A stretch of 64,000 nucleotides of DNA from Sphingomonas sp. J315 (lineage in GTDB: Bacteria; Pseudomonadota; Alphaproteobacteria; Sphingomonadales; Sphingomonadaceae): assembly GCF_024666595.1 (NCBI RefSeq), contig NZ_CP088296.1:1-64000 (forward strand). Reading direction: 5' to 3'. Shown piece by piece: positions 1 to 9,668 of this stretch. The notes beneath the pieces were generated by a model that searched no databases, had not been told where the DNA came from, and saw only the letters and a list, made by a program, of their open reading frames with translations. Made by a program: the position numbers and the translations under genes. Numbering within the stretch: the first letter of the stretch is position 1; each line of letters begins with the position of its first letter.

Positions 1-767
1 CTTGCGTCCGAAAAACTCGCGAAACGGGCCGACCAGCAACGTCTCCTGGAGCCACCCGCCGATGCTCTGGCGCGCCTTGTCACATCACCGCCTCGTGCAG
101 CCCCGGCCCCGGCCCAGAACGCGGCGATGATCCCCGGCACGATGCACAGTCCGGTCAGACCATAAGCGGCCGCCCAGCCAAGGTTAGATCCCTCCGACGA
201 TGCAAGCGCGATCGTTCCCACGCCCGCCGCGAACGCGCCCAGCCTGTATCCGAACTGGTTGTTCGCGGTGCCGTGCGACAATTGCTCGTCAGGCAGGATT
301 CGATGCGATAGGCGTCGATCACGATATCCTGCGTCGCCCCAGGAACGCCACGACGATCGCCCAGAAGGCGAACGGCCCCATATTGCCGTCGCGCGGATCG
401 CTCACGCGCCCAGCATCCAGACCGCACCAAACAACAGCGCCATGATCAGGAACAGCCAGGCCCGCCGCTGCCCGAAAAGATCCCCGAGCAGGGGCAAGCG
501 GATCCGATCGATCAGCGGCGCCCACAGGAATTTGAGCGTATAGGGGTCGTCAGCCCGGCCCCTGCGAAGCCGATCGCCTTCTTGTCGATCCCGACCTTCG
601 CCAGCCAGAACGTCATCGTGCCGAGCAGCAGCACCGAAGCGGAAATCCGCTCGAAATCCCCAGCAGCAGCGCGGCGAGCTGGCGCGGCTTCACATAGGGC
701 AGCATGACCTCGCCAATGCTGCGCTTGCGCGCCTCCACCCCTGCTTCCAATCCCCCGCGTCGCTCAT
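1..767 (-). pseudogene. AmpG-like muropeptide permease, frameshifted, 3' end outside window
   Basis: This is the 5' part of a major-facilitator transporter that probably imports GlcNAc-anhydroMurNAc peptides across the inner membrane for wall recycling. Pieces in different frames read KPRQLAALLLGISSGFP, then TLKFLWAPLIDRIRL, then GATQDIVIDAYRIES. The last segment is the AmpG-family signature. A strong ribosome site (GGGAGG) precedes an ATG at 767, but the frame slips within the first 15 codons at a GGGG run and again several times later. The gene continues beyond base 1. The family call is firm. Whether the gene is truly dead or only badly sequenced is open, since all neighbours up to 7 kb show the same indels. 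Confidence 0.7.
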
Positions 768-839
768 CCAAATCCTCCCTAGGTCGGGCGACCCTAGCGA
801 CAAATTCGACGCTGCAAAGCCCGGCGAAGGATTGTGCGC

Positions 840-1261
840 GGCGGGCTGGAACAGGCGCAGGGCGGATGAATGCGCTTAGGGCTTTTCCTTCGGTCAGCGC
901 CTCGCAAATGTCGATCGCGGCGATCAGGTCACGCTGCTTGTACGGCTTCGTCAGGCAGCCAAGACCGACCGCCTCGATCTCGTCGGGATTGCGGCCCGTG
1001 ACGATCAGAACGGGGATATTCTCGGCGCAGGCGGCATGGGCGACATCCGCGCCGCTCCCATCGCTCAGGCCCAGATCGACCGGCACGATATCCGGCTTGT
1101 CCGGCGCAATGATGTACCCAATCGCCTCGCCTACCGATCGTTCTTGGCAACGACGGTAAAGCCTTCTTCCGACAGGAAATGTTCGGTGTCGAACGCCACC
1201 AGCGGCTCGTCCTCGACGATCAACACCCGAACGATCCGCCGCTTCTTCTTCCCGAACACGC
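840..1261 (-). pseudogene. single-domain response regulator (receiver), frameshifted
   Basis: Two frames joined near 1145 give one CheY-like receiver domain. It begins VFGKKKRRIVRVLIVEDEPL at a GTG near 1261. The acidic pocket is the ED pair after LIV. The phosphoacceptor region now reads PDIVPVDLGLSDGSGAD, with the aspartate in VDLGLSDG. The conserved threonine and lysine follow as PVLIVTGR and CLTKPYK. No output domain is seen, so it probably acts by protein contact in a phosphorelay. No partner kinase is in the window. The 3' end is uncertain because the stop is lost to a further indel before the AmpG-like gene. It is divergent from the pseudouridine synthase gene. Confidence 0.65.
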
Positions 1262-1367
1262 TGCACCCACCCGAATGTTACGGTTGCCAAACGCATTGAA
1301 CGCTTTCGGGTTCGTCCGCGCACACTAGAATTTTGCACCCCGGCCCAACCCGCTGTATCGCGTGCCA

Positions 1368-2739
1368 ATGTCCCCCTCATCCACCAATGAACCTGAACGG
1401 CAACCAGCCAAATCCGGTGAGCGTATCGCCAAGCTGCTCGCCCGTGCCGGAATCGCGTCACGCCGCGAAATCGAACGCATGATCGCTGATGGCCGCATCG
1501 CGCTCGACGGTCGGGTCCTGACCACCCGCGCAACCATGCTGACCTCGCTCCCATAGCGTCACCGTCGATGGCAGCCCGGTTTGCCGCCCCCACCCCCCCA
1601 CGCCTGTTCCCGCTTCCACAAGCCCGCCGGGCTGCTCACCACCGAACGCGACCCCGCCGGTCGCCCGACCATCTACAGCAAGCTGCCCAGGGGTTCCCCG
1701 GCTGATGCCGGTCGGCCCCGCCTCGATTCTCGCGACCGAGGGGCTCTGTTGCTATTGACCACCGATGGCGAGCTCAAGCGCTAGCTCGAACTCCCGCAAC
1801 CGGGGTCGAGCGCAGCTATCGCGCTCGCGCCTATAGCCAGGTCAGCCAGGAGCAGCTGGAAGAGCTGATGTTGGGTGTCGAGATCGACGGCGTCCGCTGT
1901 GGCTCGATCAACGCCAATCTCGAACGCCGCACCGGCGCGAATGTGTGGATCGGTTGACCCTGACCTAGGGCAAGAACCGCGAAGTCCGCCGCGTCCTCGA
2001 ACATCTCGGAGCTCAAGGTCAGTAGCCTGATCCGCACCCGCTACGGCCCCTTCCACCTCGGCAACATGCCCATCGGAGAGTGGACGAGATTCGCCAGCAT
2101 GATCTGGTGGTGTTCCGCAACACGCTGACCGGACCCGACGGCGGCAAGGCGGCGTCCAGACCTGCAATTGTCGGGCAAGCCCAAGGCGGTGGACGCCGAC
2201 CCAGAGGAAACGCCCGCTGCACCCACTGCCGCGCTCCCGACCAACCCGCCGAACGCCGCAAGATCGTCGCGCAGGCCCCCGCCAACGCTCGGGAGCCCGA
2301 GGCTTATAAACCCGCGCGTCCACAGCGCTCCGCAGCGGAAAAGAAAGGTCCCGAGAGTTCGGCGTGGCCCAGCGCCGCCGTCATCAGGCCAGGACCCAAC
2401 GTCAATCAGCCCCGCCCCGTTCGGCGACGGCCAAGGGAAGGGCAGCGCCGACAACGGCCCGATGCAGCTGCAAGGTGCTCCACGGCCCCCGCGCCCGGAC
2501 TCCTCCGGTCAGGGCCGCTCCCCCGAGGGAAGCCGTTCAACAAAACGCCCGCCGCGCGTCACGCCCAACATGACGACGACGCCGGCCCGTTGCTCGACCG
2601 GCCCAAGCGCGCCTACCGCCCCAATGACCGCCGCCCCGGTGCGGCTCCCGGCAACCGCCCGCCCGCGCCGGCAGGGGCGGACCGCCCAGAAGCCCCGCGC
2701 GGTACGCCCGCGCCCGGCAAGCAAGGCCCGCGCAAATGA
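1368..2739 (+). pseudogene. RsuA/RluB-family rRNA pseudouridine synthase, frameshifted
   Basis: The first frame gives an S4 RNA-binding domain (GERIAKLLARAGIASRREIE). Other frames give the catalytic domain: RFHKPAGLLTTERDPAGRPT, a damaged GRLD motif near 1715 (the catalytic aspartate lies there), LLLLTTDGELKR, and GKNREVRRVLEHL. A long Arg/Pro/Ala-rich tail of about 200 codons follows, as is common in alphaproteobacterial members, and could bind RNA. The stop overlaps the start of rsmD (ATGA), so the two rRNA-modifying genes form one unit. At least four frame changes interrupt it, so as written it could not make a full protein. The large-subunit target is inferred, not shown. Confidence 0.72.
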
Positions 2740-3272
2740 GGATCATCGCCGGCACCTGGCGCGGCCGCCCGCTGGTCGCGCCCAAGGGCGACACCACCCG
2801 CCCCACCATAAGGCCGCACGCGTGGGAAGCTGTTTATCGATGCTCACCAGCCGCGTCGGCAGTTTCCAGGGGCTGGCCGTATCCGACCTGTTCGCCGGTT
2901 CGGTGCACTTGGCCTCGAGGCCCTGTCACGCGGTGCCGCGTCGTGCCTGTTCGTCGAACGGGACTGCGCCGCGCTCGACGCGCTGCGCACCAATGCCGAA
3001 AGCTCGGCATCCGTCCCGTTATCCGCGCCAGCTCGGTAATGGGGCTCGGCCCCGCACCCAAGCCGCTCGACCTGATCATGATGGACCCGCCCTATGGCAC
3101 CGGCGCGGGATCTGTCGCGCTCGACAAGCTCGCCCGCCTCGGCTGGACCGGTCCCGCCACCTGGATCAGCATCGAAACCGCCAAGGCCGAAAGTGTCGAC
3201 GTCGCCGGTTTCATCACCGATACGGAGCGGGTTCACGGCAAGGCCAAGCTGACGATCTTGCGGCCCGCCTAG
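2736..3272 (+). pseudogene. rsmD: 16S rRNA (guanine966-N2)-methyltransferase RsmD, frameshifted
   Basis: RsmD methylates G966 of 16S rRNA with S-adenosylmethionine. The start MRIIAGTWRGRPLVAPKGD and TRPT segment match the family N-terminus. The SAM-binding stretch (LADLFAGSG-like) is split among frames near 2880. The catalytic motif MMDPPYGTG near 3080 and the C-terminus ending KLTILRPA are intact in one frame. The expected length of about 180 codons fits the 537-bp span. The ATG overlaps the stop of the upstream pseudouridine synthase. Frame changes near 2815 and 2905-3000 break it. The family call is secure; the frame damage fits the poor-quality zone. Confidence 0.75.
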
Positions 3273-4528
3273 GCTTTCGAGCGCATCGCCACCAGTGCCA
3301 CAAGGCTCACCGCCGCAGCCCTGCTCAGATACCAGCCCACCGGGGCGAGCCCGTAGCTCATCGCCAGCTTCTGCGCGATCACCGGGGTCAGCCCGCCGCC
3401 GATCACTCCCGCCACGTTGAACGCCATTGACACGCCGGTATAGCGCACCCGCGCGGGAAACAGGTCGGTCAGCCATGCGCTGAGCGGCCCATAGACAAAC
3501 CCCATCAGGAACAGGATCCCCGACAGGAACACCAGCACCCCGGCAATTCCGCCCGCCATCAGCGGCGCCATCACGAACCCCGCGCCGACCACCGCGACGC
3601 ACCCGCCCGCAAGCACGCGGCGCGGGTCGAGCTTCGCGTCGGCCAGCCACGCGGCGAGATAGATGCCCAGCGCCATGAACAGGATCGCGACCAGCTGGCA
3701 CCCCAGGAACGTCTGCATTGAATAGCCCAGCGTCTTGGTCCCCCAGCCGAGCAGGAACGCCGTCGCAACGTAATAGGCCGCAAAGCACGCGATCGCCTCC
3801 ACCGTGCCCGCCAGCAACGTCGCGCCATGCTTTTCGATCAACTCGCCCAGCGGCACCCGCGGCGGCGGCGCTTCGGCGAGGCACGCCTTGAACTCGGGCG
3901 TCTCGCCCAGCTTGAGGCGCACCCACAGCCCGACCAGCACCAGTGCCGCCGACAGCGCAAACGGAATGCGCCAGCCCCATTCGGCGAACTGCGCCGGAGT
4001 CATCCAGCTCAACAGCAGCAGAAACAGCCCATTCGCGGCGATGAACCCAGCCGGCGTGCCCATCTGCGTGCGCACAGCCATAGCGTGCGCGCCAGCCCGG
4101 CGGCGCATTCTCCACCGCCAGCAACGCCGCCCCGCCCCATTCGCCACCCAGGCTGAACCCCTGCCCGAAGCGCAGCACGCACAAGGCCGGCGGCGCGACG
4201 ACCCCTGCGGTCGCATAGGTCGGCAGGAACGCCACCAATGTCGTGGAAAGCCCCATCGTCAGCAGTGACGCGACCAGGGTCGCCTTGCGCCCGATCCGGT
4301 CGCCATAATGGCCAAACACCGCTGCACCCAATGGCCGCGCGAAAACGCCACGCCCAATGTCGCGAAGCTCAGCATCTGCTGAACCCCGGCATCGCTCTTG
4401 GGAAAGAAGATCTGCCCGAACACCAGCGCCGCGGCGGTCGCGTAGATATAGAAATCGTAGAACTCGATCCCCGTCCCCACGAAACTCGCCCACAGCGCGC
4501 GCCGTCGCCGCGTCCGGTCAGCGTCCAT
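3269..4528 (-). pseudogene. MHS-family MFS metabolite transporter, frameshifted
   Basis: This is a twelve-segment inner-membrane symporter of the metabolite:H+ symporter group (proline/shikimate/alpha-ketoglutarate type). The start MDADRTRRRRALWASFVGTG leads into GIEFYDFYIYATAAA, typical of MHS proteins. A GHYGDRIGRK loop and GFSLGGEWGGAALLA follow in other frames. From about 4070 to 3269 the frame is intact through WGWRIPFALS and LFPARVRYTGVSMAFNVAGV. The 3' end shares four bases with the end of rsmD, so the two genes converge. Two or more indels between 4090 and 4350 break the frame. The substrate cannot be read from sequence. Confidence 0.72.
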
Positions 4529-4544
4529 CCGTCCCCTCCCAAAT

Positions 4545-4781
4545 TCAGCGCCCCCGGCGCCGCTTATTCTTCGCGTCCTCAAAGCATGTGGTGCGCGTCA
4601 CCTGCACCACCTTGCCGTCCTTGTCCTTGATCTCGTTCCGCCCCTCGACGCACGGCTTTTGCTCAGGCTGCTGCTCCTGAAACCCGCCCGTGCGCCACCC
4701 GACATACAGCCCCACCAGCGCCAATGCCGCGATCAGCACCAGCCTGCGTCTGTCGAACCGCTTGCGATATTTCTCGAACAT
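4545..4781 (-). CDS. small single-pass membrane protein, unknown function
   Basis: This 78-residue protein starts MFEKYRKRFDRRRLVLIAAL. It has a basic N-terminus, one hydrophobic segment (LVLIAALALVGLYVGW) at about residues 14-29, and a polar C-terminal part with two cysteines and a Lys/Arg-rich end. The basic residues before the segment predict a cytoplasmic N-terminus. It lies just upstream of, and on the same strand as, the MHS transporter and is divergent from the helicase gene. No family was recognised. This frame is intact, unlike its neighbours, which may reflect its short length. Confidence 0.5.
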   Translation of the reverse strand: MFEKYRKRFDRRRLVLIAALALVGLYVGWRTGGFQEQQPEQKPCVEGRNEIKDKDGKVVQVTRTTCFEDAKNKRRRGR

Positions 4782-4870
4782 CGCGCATCCCTGCCTCACC
4801 TCCGCGCCGCCCGGCAACTCCCCACGCAATCGCGCTTGCCCCGATTCGCTCCGTTCCCTACCTGTTCGCA

Positions 4871-7192
4871 ATGTCCGTACCCCAGCCTTCCGCCGACGAT
4901 CCCCCTATCTGCGTGGCCTCAACGCGCCGCAGCGTGAAGCGGTGCTCACCGTCGACGGCCCCGTCCTCGTCCTCGCCGGCGCCGGCACGGGTACCGCCGC
5001 GCTCACCGCGCGCCTCGCCCACCTGCTCTGGACCCGCCGCGCCTATCCGTCGGAGATCCTGTCGGTCACCTTCACGAACAAGGCCGCGCGCGGATGCGGG
5101 AGCGCGTCCGCCACCATGTCGGCGACGCGGTCGAGGGGATGCCCTGGCTCAGGCACCTTTCACGCGATCGGCGCGAAGATGCTGCGCCGCCACGCCGAGC
5201 TGGTCGGGCTTGCAGAGCAACCTCACCATCCTCGACACCGACGACCAGCTGCGCCTGCTCAAGCAGCTCATCGTCGCCAACGACCTCGACGAAAAGCGCT
5301 GGCCCGCGGCGCCAGCTCGGCGGCCTGATCGACGGGTGGAAGAACAAGGGCCTGACCCCGACATGCTCGACGCGGGCGAGTCCGAGCATTTCGCCAACGG
5401 CGAAGGGCCAGTCGCTCTACCAGCAGTACCAGGACCGCCTGCGCGCGCTCAACGCCTGCGATTTCGGCGACCTGCTGCTCCACATGCTCACCATCCTGCG
5501 CACCCACCGCGACGTTGCAGCAATACCAACAGCGCTTCCGCTGCATCACGGTGGACGAGTATCAGGACACCAACAGCGTCCAGTATCTCTGGCTCCGCCT
5601 GCTCGCGCAGGAGCGCAAGAATATCTGCTGCGTCGGCGACGACGACCAGTCGATCTACAGCTGGCGCGGCGCGCAGGTCGAAAACATCCTGAAGTTCGAA
5701 AGGACTTCCCGGCGCCAAGGTCATCCGCCTCGAACAGAATTACCGCTCCACCCCCCATATCCTCGCCGCCGCCGGCGCGGTGATCGCCAACAATAGCGGC
5801 CGCCTCGGCAGGGAATTGTGGACCGAGATCGATGCGGGCGAAAGGTCCGCGTCATCGGCGTGTGGGACGGCCCGGAAGAAGCGCGCCGCGTCGGTGAGGA
5901 CATCGAAAGCGCCCGCATCCGCACCGGCAAGAGCCTCGACGATTTCGCTATCCTCGTCCGGGCCCAGCACCAGACGCGCGAGTTCGAAGACCGCTTCATT
6001 GCCATCGGCCTGCCCTATCGCATCGTCGGCGGCTTCCGCTTCTACGAACGCGCCGAAATCCGCGACGCGCTCGCCTATCTCCGCCTCGTCCACCAGCCCG
6101 CCGACGACCTCGCCTTCGAACGCATCGTCAACGTCCCCAAGCGCGGCCTGGGCGACAAGGCGATCGCGAAGATCCACATGCTCGCCCGCGCCGAGGGCAT
6201 CCCGCTCCTGACCGCCGCCGCGCGCATCCTCGACACCGACGAGCTGACGCCGCAGGCCCGCCGCGCGCTCGGCAGCTTCGTCGGCGACGTCGCCCGCTGG
6301 AGCCAGATGCTCCGCGCGCCCGTGCCCACGGAGGTGAGGCGCTGCCCGAAACCCGCATCGGCCAGCTGTCCCACACCGAACTCGCCCAGATCATCCTCGA
6401 CGAAAGCGGCTACACCGCGATGTGGCAGGCGGACCGCACCGCCGAAGCCGCCGGGCCGCCTCGAAAACCTCTCAGAACTCGTCCGCGCGATGGAGGAGTA
6501 TGAAACGCTCGGCGCGTTCCTCGAACATGTCAGCCTCGTCATGGATAACGAGAATAACGCCGACGAGCCCAAGGTCACGATCATGACCATCCACGCGGCC
6601 AAGGGGCTGGAATTCGACACCGTCTTCCTCGCCGGGTGGAGGAAGGCCTGTTTCCCAGCCAGCGCGCGCTCGACGAAGGCGGCCTCGCCAGCCTCGAGGA
6701 GGAACGCCGCCTCGCCTATGTCGCGATCACCCGCGCCCGCCGCCAGGCGACGATCCTCCACGCCGCCAACCGCCGCATCTACGGCCAATGGACCAGCTCC
6801 ATCCCCAGCCGCTTCGTCGGCGAGCTACCCAAGGCGCATGTCGACGAGGAATCGACCCTATCCGGCGGCGCGAGCCTGTGGCGCGCCAACTGGAGCGAAC
6901 ACGCCGACCCTTCGCTGACGTAGGCCGAGGCACCGGGCCGCGGCCCCGGCTGGCAACGCGCCGCCGCCCCAGCTCCAGCTTCACCACCGCCCCCAAACGC
7001 GTCGTCGAAAACCGCGGTAGCGCGGTGAGCCTCGGCAACAAGGGCCGCGACGACCTCTCGCTCGGCATGCGCGTTTTCCATCAGAAATTCGGCTATGGCG
7101 AAATCGTCGAGATCGAAGGCAACAAGCTGGAGATCGAGTTCGAGGCCGCCGGGCGGAAGCGGGTGATGGATAGTTTTGTGAGTTTAGGGTGA
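4871..7192 (+). pseudogene. UvrD/PcrA-type ATP-dependent DNA helicase, frameshifted
   Basis: This is a superfamily 1A 3'-5' helicase for repair and replication restart. Joined frames show nearly all motifs: LNAPQREAVL (Q motif), VLAGAGTG (Walker A, see below), SVTFTNKAA (Ia), GTFHAIGAKMLRRH (Ib), VDEYQDTN (II), [14 protein letters not shown] (III), LEQNYRSTP (IV), VTIMTIHAAKGLEFD (V) and AYVAITRARR (VI). The C-terminus MRVFHQKFGYGEIVEIEGNK is the conserved PcrA/UvrD RNA-polymerase-binding Tudor-like domain. About ten indels break the frame. Walker A reads GAGTGTAAL with the lysine codon missing, a net three-base loss. If real this would abolish ATP hydrolysis; a sequencing error is just as likely. 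Confidence 0.78.
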
Positions 7193-7228
7193 ACTATGCC
7201 CGAAGAACAGTATCTTGTCCGACCAGAT

Positions 7229-7984
7229 TTATCCGCCCTGCCTTACCCTGATCCCGATAAATTCTACCAATTTTGGCGACATCCGTAGATTTGATAAGCC
7301 CCTTCTCTCGAAGACTGCGCAATAAGGCTTCAACTCTTTTTTAGGAAATGTGCCAGTCACATTGGATAGCCGTTCAAGCAGAAAGAAGCGCTGTGCAATA
7401 TCCAGCGGCTTGCTCAGTTCATGTTGAGGAAAAAAATGCCTGATCGCAGCCGGAAGGCCAATAACACCTCGCTCATATCTCCAGAACAGAGATACAAATC
7501 TAGAATTGCGGACTTTGAGAACATCCTGTTGACCCAAGGCGCAATTATCCATTTCAACTATTTTACGCGATATAGGCCGCTCTATCGACTTGAGAAAATT
7601 AGATCGTACAAGTTGATGATGAATTGTCGATGCACCACTCCGAGTCCCATAACGCACTCTGCGATATAGAGCAGCAGCAGCAGCTTTGATACTGTTTCCA
7701 TTATGCTCAAAGTGCCTCTTATCCTCGATGAAAACTAGCATCGCATGGTATTTTGTTAAATCGATTCCCAACCGACCCGCTTCGAAAACGGACAATCTCA
7801 TGCGATACAGCACATGGCCAATTCGCTCCTTCAGACGAGAGCCAACCAGCCACGCTACCTTTCTACCAAGATAAAGCCGAGTATTCTCGTAATCTTCGCG
7901 GAGCGACCATCGATACAATGTGAGCAACAGCACTAATGTGAAGCTAGCCAACGCCGCCGCGACCTTCGTTTCTGAAACAAGCAC
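7229..7984 (-). CDS. divergent GT51 (peptidoglycan glycosyltransferase-like) membrane protein, 5' end displaced by IS copies
   Basis: The 251-residue protein has one N-terminal membrane segment (AALASFTLVLLLTLYRW) followed by a domain resembling the transglycosylase of class A PBPs and MtgA. FIEDKRHFEHNG matches the catalytic ED..F..H.G motif, SGASTIHHQL the second motif, and ISRKIVEM the third. RGVIGLPAAIRHFFP fits the later G..G...AA..yF region, while the usual ILE.YLN motif is degenerate. The visible GTG at 7984 lies 12 bases from an IS end. Joining 9722-9669 to 7993 restores 18 more in-frame codons from an upstream GTG, so the original protein was about 272 residues. The locus is clearly AT-richer than its surroundings, suggesting transfer. 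Activity is inferred only. Confidence 0.6.
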   Translation of the reverse strand: MLVSETKVAAALASFTLVLLLTLYRWSLREDYENTRLYLGRKVAWLVGSRLKERIGHVLYRMRLSVFEAGRLGIDLTKYHAMLVFIEDKRHFEHNGNSIKAAAAALYRRVRYGTRSGASTIHHQLVRSNFLKSIERPISRKIVEMDNCALGQQDVLKVRNSRFVSLFWRYERGVIGLPAAIRHFFPQHELSKPLDIAQRFFLLERLSNVTGTFPKKELKPYCAVFERRGLSNLRMSPKLVEFIGIRVRQGG

Positions 7985-8005
7985 CTGCCCCCCTAGGGTC
8001 GGGAC

Positions 8006-8443
8006 TCATAACCACCATGTGACGGCTGCGGCGAGGTAGATGGCGCTGAGGAAGTTGGTGGCGAGCTTGTCGTAGCGGGTGGCGATGCGGCGATAATCCT
8101 TGAGGCGGCAGAACATGCGCTCGACGGCGTTGCGGCCCTTGTAGAGCGTCTTGGAGAAGCAGCTTTTCCAGCGGCGGTTCGTCTTGGAGGGGATGTTCGG
8201 AACGGCACCCTGCCGCTCGATCAGGTCGCGGATCGCATTGCTGTCGTAAGCCTTGTCCGCGAGCACGATGGTGCGCGGCGCGAGATCATCGAGCAACACA
8301 TCGGCTGCGCGGCAGTCGGCGACCTGGCCACCGGTCAGCAGGAAGCGGAGCGGCCGACCTTCGCCGTCGGTGAGCGCGTGGAGCTTGCTGTTGCGGCCGC
8401 CCCGGCTGATCCCGATCGCCTGGACGAGCGCCCCCTTTTCCAC
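8006..8443 (-). CDS. IS5-family transposase ORF B (copy 1)
   Basis: This 145-residue frame starts at a GTG reading MEKGALVQAIGISRGGRNSK. It carries the rest of the DDE domain: the second aspartate in VLADKAYDSNAI and the glutamate in RNAVERMFCRLKDYRRIATR, with the Y..R...E spacing of IS5 transposases. It overlaps the end of ORF A by about 158 bases in a +1 frame. The active form is expected to be the A-B fusion made by a ribosomal shift at the A-run. Confidence 0.8.
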   Translation of the reverse strand: MEKGALVQAIGISRGGRNSKLHALTDGEGRPLRFLLTGGQVADCRAADVLLDDLAPRTIVLADKAYDSNAIRDLIERQGAVPNIPSKTNRRWKSCFSKTLYKGRNAVERMFCRLKDYRRIATRYDKLATNFLSAIYLAAAVTWWL

Positions 8444-8783
8444 CGCCCGCGGAGCGGTGCGCCTTCATATGCGTGCTGTCGATCAGGACCTCGGCGGGCG
8501 GCCCGCCTGCTGCCGCGAGCGTGACGAACAGCTCCTGCCACACACCCTTTGCCGCCCAGCGCACGAACCGGTTGTAGAGCGTCTTCCTCGGCCCGTAGCA
8601 GGCCGGCGCGTCGACCCAGCGCCCGCCCGACTTCACCACATGAATGATGCCGCTGATCACCCGCCGATCATCGACCCGCGCCACACCGCGCACCTTGTCC
8701 GGCAGCAGCGGACGCAGCCGCTCGAACTGGGCTTCACTCAACCAAAACTCGCTCAAATCCACGCTCCTGCTGGCGCAGCGCAT
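8286..8783 (-). CDS. IS5-family transposase ORF A (copy 1)
   Basis: This 165-residue frame encodes the N-terminal half of the transposase: LSEFWLSEAQFERLRPLLPD (the DUF4096-type helix-turn-helix region), then VLIDSTHMKAHRSAGGGKG with the first catalytic aspartate. It continues out of frame after an AAAAGGGGG run near 8442. A one-base (+1) shift there joins it to ORF B. Copy 2 carries one A fewer at this spot and so encodes a fused protein. Programmed frameshifting is known in this IS group, so the split in copies 1 and 3 may be functional. Confidence 0.8.
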   Translation of the reverse strand: MRCASRSVDLSEFWLSEAQFERLRPLLPDKVRGVARVDDRRVISGIIHVVKSGGRWVDAPACYGPRKTLYNRFVRWAAKGVWQELFVTLAAAGGPPAEVLIDSTHMKAHRSAGGGKGGARPGDRDQPGRPQQQAPRAHRRRRSAAPLPADRWPGRRLPRSRCVAR

Positions 8784-8833
8784 GAATCACATCCCAGCCG
8801 CCAAGGGAATCCCGTTTATGGGTCCCGACCCTA

Positions 8834-9668
8834 GGGTCGGGACTCATAACCACCATGTGACGGCTGCGGCGAGGTAGATGGCGCTGAGGAAGTTGGTGGC
8901 GAGCTTGTCGTAGCGGGTGGCGATGCGGCGATAATCCTTGAGGCGGCAGAACATGCGCTCGACGGCGTTGCGGCCCTTGTAGAGCGTCTTGGAGGAAGCA
9001 GCTTTTCCAGCGGCGGTTCGTCTTGGAGGGGATGTTCGAACGGCACCCTGCCGCTCGATCAGGTCGCGGATCGCATTGCTGTCGTAAGCCTTGTCCGCGA
9101 GCACGATGGTGCGCGGCGCGAGATCATCGAGCAACACATCGGCTGCGCGGCAGTCGGCGACCTGGCCACCGGTCAGCAGGAAGCGGAGCGGCCGACCTTC
9201 GCCGTCGGTGAGCGCGTGGAGCTTGCTGTTGCGGCCGCCCCGGCTGATCCCGATCGCCTGGACGAGCGCCCCCTTTCCACCGCCCGCGGAGCGGTGCGCC
9301 TTCATATGCGTGCTGTCGATCAGGACCTCGGCGGGCGGCCCGCCTGCTGCCGCGAGCGTGACGAACAGCTCCTGCCACACACCCTTTGCCGCCCAGCGCA
9401 CGAACCGGTTGTAGAGCGTCTTCCTCGGCCCGTAGCAGGCCGGCGCGTCGACCCAGCGCCCGCCCGACTTCACCACATGAATGATGCCGCTGATCACCCG
9501 CCGATCATCGACCCGCGCCACACCGCGCACCTTGTCCGGCAGCAGCGGACGCAGCCGCTCGAACTGGGCTTCACTCAACCAAAACTCGCTCAAATCCACG
9601 CTCCTGCTGGCGCAGCGCATGAATCACATCCCAGCCGCCAAGGGAATCCCGTTTATGGGTCCCGACCC
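8834..9668 (-). mobile_element. IS5-family (IS427-type) insertion sequence, copy 2
   Basis: An 835-bp element, nearly identical to copies 1 and 3, with the same terminal inverted repeats and TA on each side (8832-8833 and 9669-9670). It differs by three single-base indels: one A fewer in the frameshift run (near 9274), one G fewer near 9044, and one G more near 8993. The net result is one base shorter. It lies directly beside copy 1 with only the shared TA between them. Confidence 0.9.
8844..9620 (-). CDS. IS5-family transposase, fused single frame (copy 2)
   Basis: This 258-residue protein joins ORF A and ORF B because one A is missing from the AAAAGGGGG run. All three DDE residues are in one frame: LIDSTHMKAHR, VLADKAYDSN and RNAVERMFCRL. 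Between about residues 193 and 215 two compensating indels replace the normal VPNIPSKTNRRWKSCF stretch with a shifted VRTSPPRRTAAGKAAS. The copy could therefore be a constitutively fused but internally scrambled transposase, or it could carry three homopolymer errors. Activity is doubtful. Confidence 0.75.
   Translation of the reverse strand: MRCASRSVDLSEFWLSEAQFERLRPLLPDKVRGVARVDDRRVISGIIHVVKSGGRWVDAPACYGPRKTLYNRFVRWAAKGVWQELFVTLAAAGGPPAEVLIDSTHMKAHRSAGGGKGALVQAIGISRGGRNSKLHALTDGEGRPLRFLLTGGQVADCRAADVLLDDLAPRTIVLADKAYDSNAIRDLIERQGAVRTSPPRRTAAGKAASSKTLYKGRNAVERMFCRLKDYRRIATRYDKLATNFLSAIYLAAAVTWWL

Larger units (their letters stand above)
7996..8831 (-). mobile_element. IS5-family (IS427-type) insertion sequence, copy 1
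   Basis: An 836-bp element with imperfect terminal inverted repeats, GGGTCGGGACTCATAA at the left and the complement of TTTATGGGTCCCGACCC at the right. It is flanked by TA on both sides (7994-7995 and 8832-8833), the 2-bp duplication typical of this group. The right-hand TA is shared with the left end of copy 2, so copies 1 and 2 form a head-to-tail tandem. The transposase is split into two overlapping frames. Copy 3 has the same length and the same predicted proteins. Confidence 0.9.

Noticed and set aside
2168..3430. A 420-codon plus-strand open frame
   Set aside because: It runs from the tail of the pseudouridine synthase into rsmD in the wrong frame and is Arg/Pro-rich. The true frames have recognisable motifs.
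2844..4493. A 549-codon minus-strand open frame across the transporter and rsmD region
   Set aside because: It only partly matches the transporter and then crosses into antisense of rsmD. It arises from the frame breaks in this stretch.
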